Source of the DNA: Clostridiales bacterium
GTDB lineage: Bacteria; Bacillota; Clostridia; Lachnospirales; Lachnospiraceae
Assembly (NCBI GenBank): GCA_021204765.1
Contig: JAJPYU010000211.1
Span: forward strand, 1-8,820
Length of the DNA stretch: 8,820 nt
Direction of reading: 5' to 3'
Of this stretch, positions 5,807 to 8,820 are shown in pieces (the stretch's first letter is position 1; every line of letters starts with the position of its first letter). The notes under the pieces were generated by a model. It was not told the DNA's origin. It saw nothing but the letters and a program-made list of their open reading frames with translations, and did not search any database. The position numbers and the translations under genes were made by a program.

Positions 5807-7063
5807 ATGGGCATGACCATAGCTGAGAAAATAATTGCTCTGGCGGCGGGAGTCGGGGAGGCTCACGCCGGGGAGATACATACTGTGGAGGTGGACCGCC
5901 TCATGAGCAATGACGGCACAACCCATCTCACCATTGACATGTATAATACGCAGCTGAAGGATCCGCATATCGCGGACGTCAGTAAGCTGGTGTGGATCGT
6001 GGATCACAATGTGCCCTGTGACAGCCCCAAGACGGCGGCGTCCCACAGGAAGATGAGGGATTTCGCCAGGGAGCACGGAATCACTTACTACGAGGGCGAG
6101 GGGGTCTGCCACCAGATCATGATGGAGAATCACGTCAGGCCCGGGGAGCTGATCTTCGGGGCGGACAGCCACACCTGCGCATACGGAGCCCTGGGGGCTT
6201 TCGGGACAGGCGTGGGCTGTACGGATTACCTCTACGCCATGGTCACCGGGACATCCTGGGTCATGGTGCCCGAGACCCTGCGTTTTTATCTTAAAGGGAA
6301 ACTTCCGGACGGAGTTTACGCCAGGGACCTGATCCTCACCATTATAGGGAGGAAAGGAGCCAACGGAGCCAATTACAAGGCTATGGAGTTCGTGGGGGAG
6401 GGTATGAAGACCCTGACCATGAGCGACCGCATCGCCATCTGCAATCTCTGTGTGGAGGCGGGAGCGAAGACCGCCCTTATGGAGGTGGACGATATAGCGA
6501 TGGAGTACCTGACTGCACATGGCCGGGAGCCGAAAGCCGTCTTTAAGAGTGACCCTGACGCCCATTTTGAGGAGGAATATGAGATAGACCTTTCCGAGAT
6601 CACTCCAATCGTGGCGAAGCCTCATTTCGTGGACAATGTGGTGAGTGCGAAGGAGTGCGTCGGCACGAAGATAGACGAGGCTTTCCTGGGCTCCTGCAAT
6701 AACGGCCGTATAGAGGATCTGAGAGTCGGAGCCGACATTATCAGGGGCAGGAAGGTGCATCCTCTGGTGCGTTTCCTGGTGGTGCCCGCCAGCCGTTCAA
6801 TATACGAGGAGGCCTTAAAGGAGGGCATCATACAGACCTTTATAGATGCCGGCGCGATAGTGATGAATCCCAACTGCAGCGTCTGCTGGGGCAGCTGCCA
6901 GGGCGTCATCGGGGAGGGGGAGACCCTCATCAGCACCGGGACGCGGAACTTCAAGGGCCGGGCAGGACATGCTGATTCATACGTGTACCTGGCGTCGGCG
7001 GCTACAGTTACAGCGTCAGCTATCACAGGTGAAATTACTACAGCGGATATGATACAGCCGTAG
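5807..7063 (+). CDS. leuC: Isopropylmalate dehydratase-type large subunit, pair 1
   Basis: The [4Fe-4S] large subunit that pairs with the preceding small subunit. It is 418 residues, the clostridial/archaeal LeuC length. Family motifs are DHNVP (66-70), EGVCHQ (98-103), GADSHT (118-123) and VPETLR (154-159). Cluster ligands are C297 in GSCNNGR (295-301) and C357 and C360 in NPNCSVCWGSC (354-364). STGTRNFKGRAGH (376-388) and YLASAATVTAS (394-404) follow. Several positions depart from the common family form: Asn298 where Thr is usual (GSCTNGR), an added Cys364 near the cluster, and SAAT instead of SPAT. These suggest a distinct subfamily, so the isopropylmalate assignment is tentative; homoaconitase-like, aconitase-like, citramalate or dimethylmalate activity are alternatives. 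GGAGGA at 5793-5798 lies 8 bp before ATG 5807 and favours it over ATG 5813. The structured segment at 7068-7259 begins 4 bp after the stop. Confidence 0.85.
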   Translation: MGMTIAEKIIALAAGVGEAHAGEIHTVEVDRLMSNDGTTHLTIDMYNTQLKDPHIADVSKLVWIVDHNVPCDSPKTAASHRKMRDFAREHGITYYEGEGVCHQIMMENHVRPGELIFGADSHTCAYGALGAFGTGVGCTDYLYAMVTGTSWVMVPETLRFYLKGKLPDGVYARDLILTIIGRKGANGANYKAMEFVGEGMKTLTMSDRIAICNLCVEAGAKTALMEVDDIAMEYLTAHGREPKAVFKSDPDAHFEEEYEIDLSEITPIVAKPHFVDNVVSAKECVGTKIDEAFLGSCNNGRIEDLRVGADIIRGRKVHPLVRFLVVPASRSIYEEALKEGIIQTFIDAGAIVMNPNCSVCWGSCQGVIGEGETLISTGTRNFKGRAGHADSYVYLASAATVTASAITGEITTADMIQP

Positions 7064-7067
7064 AGCA

Positions 7068-7259
7068 GGAGAGGCGGGCAACCTTTCTGCGGCGAATCCA
7101 TAGGAAGAATTTTGCATAGCTTCCAGAGTATACTTCTTGCTGCGGGAGCGTCTGTTTGAACCCGCGTAGCGGGTGAGTATAGCGGGAGCAGCAAGTAATA
7201 GAGGACGCAGGGAAGCGCAAAATTCGACGTGTGAGCGCAGAAAGCGTTGCCGACTCTCC
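7068..7259 (+). repeat. Large imperfect palindrome / structured RNA element 2
   Basis: Almost the whole 218-bp gap between the two dehydratase pairs folds on itself. The 24-base ends (7068-7091 and 7236-7259) pair over about 21 bp: GGAGAG/CTCTCC, GGCAAC/GTTGCC and CTTTCTGCG/CGCAGAAAG with one C bulge. Inside, GAATTTTGC (7107-7115) pairs with 7217-7225, GCTTCC (7119-7124) with 7211-7216, CTTGCTGC (7136-7143) with 7188-7195, and ACCCGC-GTA-GCGGGT (7160-7174) caps the structure. CCCGC (7161-7165) has three possible GCGGG partners (7142, 7169, 7182). No U-run follows, so it is not a plain terminator. It ends 9 bp before the ribosome binding site of the next gene. It could be a regulatory or processing element or a MITE-like insertion. 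Its sequence is unlike element 1. Confidence 0.6.
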
Positions 7260-7281
7260 GGATATATAAGGAGAACTTAAG

Positions 7282-7773
7282 ATGGATAAATTTACAGGAC
7301 GTGTATGGATGCTTGGTGATGATATAGATACAGATATTATCATGCCAACGGAGTACCTTGCTTTGAAAACGGTTGAGGACATGAAGCCCTACGCCTTCTC
7401 GCCCCTGCGGCCTGAGCTGGCAGGGCAGATAGAGCCCGGGGATATCATCGTCGCGGGGAAGAATTTCGGCTGTGGATCCTCCCGGGAGCAGGCTCCCGAG
7501 GTCATCAAGGCCCTGGGGGTGCGCTGCGTCATCGCCGGGTCATTTGCAAGGATATTTTTCAGAAATGCCATCAATAACGGCCTGCTGCTCATTGAGAATG
7601 GTGACATTCAGGCGGATGTCAGTGAGGGCGATGTCATCACTGTGAAAGTGGGAGAGAGCATCATTTTCGGGGAGAAGAGCTACCCTGTAGCGGCTCTGCC
7701 TGAGGATCTTGAGGCCATACTCGATGCCGGAGGCCTGGTGCCTGCCATGCGTAAGTTAAACGGACTGGATTAG
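7282..7773 (+). CDS. leuD: Isopropylmalate dehydratase-type small subunit, pair 2
   Basis: A second swivel-domain small subunit of the aconitase family, 163 residues. It shows DDIDTDIIMP (13-22), the substrate loop EYLALKT (24-30), NFGCGSSREQAP (61-72) and SFARIFFRNAIN (87-98). The core around GCGSSRE is about three-quarters identical by eye to the pair 1 subunit, but the N-terminus (FTGRVWMLG) and the substrate loop differ (YLAL at 25-28 in place of YLLY), so a different substrate is plausible. Candidates are isopropylmalate, citramalate, homocitrate/homoaconitate, dimethylmalate or citrate; sequence reading does not settle it. AAGGAG at 7268-7273 is 8 bp before ATG 7282. The large-subunit partner starts 15 bp after the stop, which indicates tight coupling. 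The gene follows palindromic element 2. Confidence 0.85.
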   Translation: MDKFTGRVWMLGDDIDTDIIMPTEYLALKTVEDMKPYAFSPLRPELAGQIEPGDIIVAGKNFGCGSSREQAPEVIKALGVRCVIAGSFARIFFRNAINNGLLLIENGDIQADVSEGDVITVKVGESIIFGEKSYPVAALPEDLEAILDAGGLVPAMRKLNGLD

Positions 7774-7788
7774 GAAAGAGGGATTCAT

Positions 7789-8820
7789 ATGGGACAGACC
7801 ATGATAGAGAAAATCATAGGGAGAAATATCGGAAAAGATGTTCACCCGGGGGATATAGTCACCACAAATGTGGACAGAGTCATGATCCACGACATTTTCA
7901 TCCCTTTCGTGGCGGAGAAATTTGCGGAGATGGGCTTTAAGGAGATATGGGATCCGGACAAGGTGATCCTGATCTATGACCATCTGGTGCCTGCCAGCCA
8001 GGTGGACGATACCAGGCATTTTCGTATTGGAAATGAGTTTGCTGCCAGGTACGGCCTGACCCACGTCCACCGCTGTGACGGCATCTGCCATCAGCTGATG
8101 ACTGAGGCGGGATATGTGAAGCCGGGAGACGTGGTATTCGGCACGGACAGCCACACAACCACCTACGGCTGCGTCGGGGCATTTTCATCGGGGATAGGCT
8201 ATACCGAGATGGCCAGCATCCTGGGAACCGGGAATCTCTGGGTCAGGGTGCCTGAGACTATAAAGATTACTATCGAGGGGGAGCTTCCTGAAAATATCAT
8301 GTCAAAGGACGTGATACTTACCATCATCGGGGATCTGGGAGCTGACGGGGCCACTTACAAGGCTCTTGAATTCCATGGAAATACCGTGGATAATATGACC
8401 ATAGCCAGCCGCATGACAATGAGCAACATGGCCGTGGAGGCGGGAGCTAAGTGCGCCCTCTTTGCGGCAGATGAGAAGACGGCGGAATACTGCGGTATTG
8501 TACTGGACGAGAAATACACCGGCCTTGCCGCTGATGAGGATGCATCCTATATCAGGGAGATCACTTACAGGGCGGAGGACTTTGTGCCGGTACTGGCCTG
8601 CCCTTCCCAGGTGGACAATATCCATCCGGCAGCGGAGTACGCCGGGACGAAGATAGATCAGGTATTTATCGGCAGCTGCACCAACGGGCGGCTGGAGGAT
8701 CTGATGGCGGCGGCGGAGATTCTTAGTGGGAAGCATGTGGCTCCCTTCGTGAATCTCATCGTGACGCCGGCCAGCGTAAAGATCTTTGATGAGGCCATCG
8801 CAAATGGGACTATGGAGACC
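7789..8820 (+). CDS. leuC: Isopropylmalate dehydratase-type large subunit, pair 2 (3' end missing)
   Basis: An open frame from ATG 7789 runs to the window edge (344 codons, no stop), so about 75 residues are missing compared with the 418-residue paralogue. It is the large [4Fe-4S] subunit of the second pair. Motifs are DHLVP (64-68), DGICHQ (97-102), GTDSHTTTYG (118-127), VPETIK (154-159), DGATYKALEF (186-195) and GSCTNGR (295-301), with the first cluster ligand at C297, the same position as in pair 1. The two remaining cluster cysteines would lie beyond the window. It keeps the canonical Thr298 that pair 1 has lost, yet differs in the substrate-facing N-terminal part (MIHDIFIPFVAEK, 32-44). 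GAGGGA (7778-7783) precedes the start by 5 bp, and the gene follows its small subunit after 15 bp. Which of the two pairs is the leucine-pathway enzyme is undecided. Confidence 0.85.
   Translation, partial: MGQTMIEKIIGRNIGKDVHPGDIVTTNVDRVMIHDIFIPFVAEKFAEMGFKEIWDPDKVILIYDHLVPASQVDDTRHFRIGNEFAARYGLTHVHRCDGICHQLMTEAGYVKPGDVVFGTDSHTTTYGCVGAFSSGIGYTEMASILGTGNLWVRVPETIKITIEGELPENIMSKDVILTIIGDLGADGATYKALEFHGNTVDNMTIASRMTMSNMAVEAGAKCALFAADEKTAEYCGIVLDEKYTGLAADEDASYIREITYRAEDFVPVLACPSQVDNIHPAAEYAGTKIDQVFIGSCTNGRLEDLMAAAEILSGKHVAPFVNLIVTPASVKIFDEAIANGTMET

Noticed and set aside
7112..7134. Promoter within element 2 (TTGCAT and TATACT)
   Set aside because: The spacer of 11 bp is too short, and no suitable -35 occurs at 16-18 bp.
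7043..7265. CGGATAT on both sides of element 2 as a target-site duplication
   Set aside because: The left copy lies inside the leuC coding end, about 20 bp away from the element edge, so it does not flank the element properly.
7173..7280. GTG-initiated short frame through the right half of element 2
   Set aside because: It has no ribosome binding site, its sequence is dictated by the palindrome arms, and its Arg/Cys-rich product resembles nothing I know.

Overview
The window reads as a chromosomal stretch of a moderate-GC anaerobic Bacillota, most likely a member of the Clostridia close to Lachnospiraceae. This is inferred from the protein sequences (release factor RF1, KARI and a clostridial/archaeal-length LeuC) and from the gene order membrane protein-prmC-prfA. 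Every gene I can support lies on the + strand. I see no insertion sequence, phage gene, CRISPR array, tRNA or rRNA.

Positions 1-3179 hold a translation-termination operon. It contains a DUF1385/YqhQ-like membrane protein, prmC (the methyltransferase that modifies release factors) and prfA (RF1). The genes are 9 bp and 1 bp apart, and a candidate promoter lies at 21-49.

Positions 3180-4940 start the branched-chain amino acid block. A near-consensus promoter (3209-3237) drives ilvN, the regulatory subunit of acetolactate synthase. Its start is most likely GTG 3277 rather than the longer open frame. ilvC (ketol-acid reductoisomerase) follows a 140-bp folded spacer. No catalytic ilvB lies next to ilvN.

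Positions 4941-8820 are the unusual part. Two complete but clearly different aconitase-family heterodimers, both of the 3-isopropylmalate dehydratase (LeuCD) type, lie in tandem as small-large-small-large; the last gene runs off the window. Each small-subunit gene is preceded by a long noncoding segment that contains an imperfect palindrome of about 190 bp (4945-5130 and 7068-7259). The first segment also carries a strong intrinsic terminator (5137-5170) and a 13-codon open frame rich in Leu, Ile and Val, which overlaps a hairpin. The segment could therefore control how much ilvC transcription reaches the dehydratase genes.

Together, ilvN and ilvC serve the common valine/isoleucine/leucine pathway. 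At least one dehydratase pair probably serves leucine synthesis (isopropylmalate isomerisation) or isoleucine synthesis (citramalate isomerisation). The second pair's substrate cannot be fixed from sequence alone. The most interesting open points are the duplicated, diverged dehydratases and the structured leaders in front of them.
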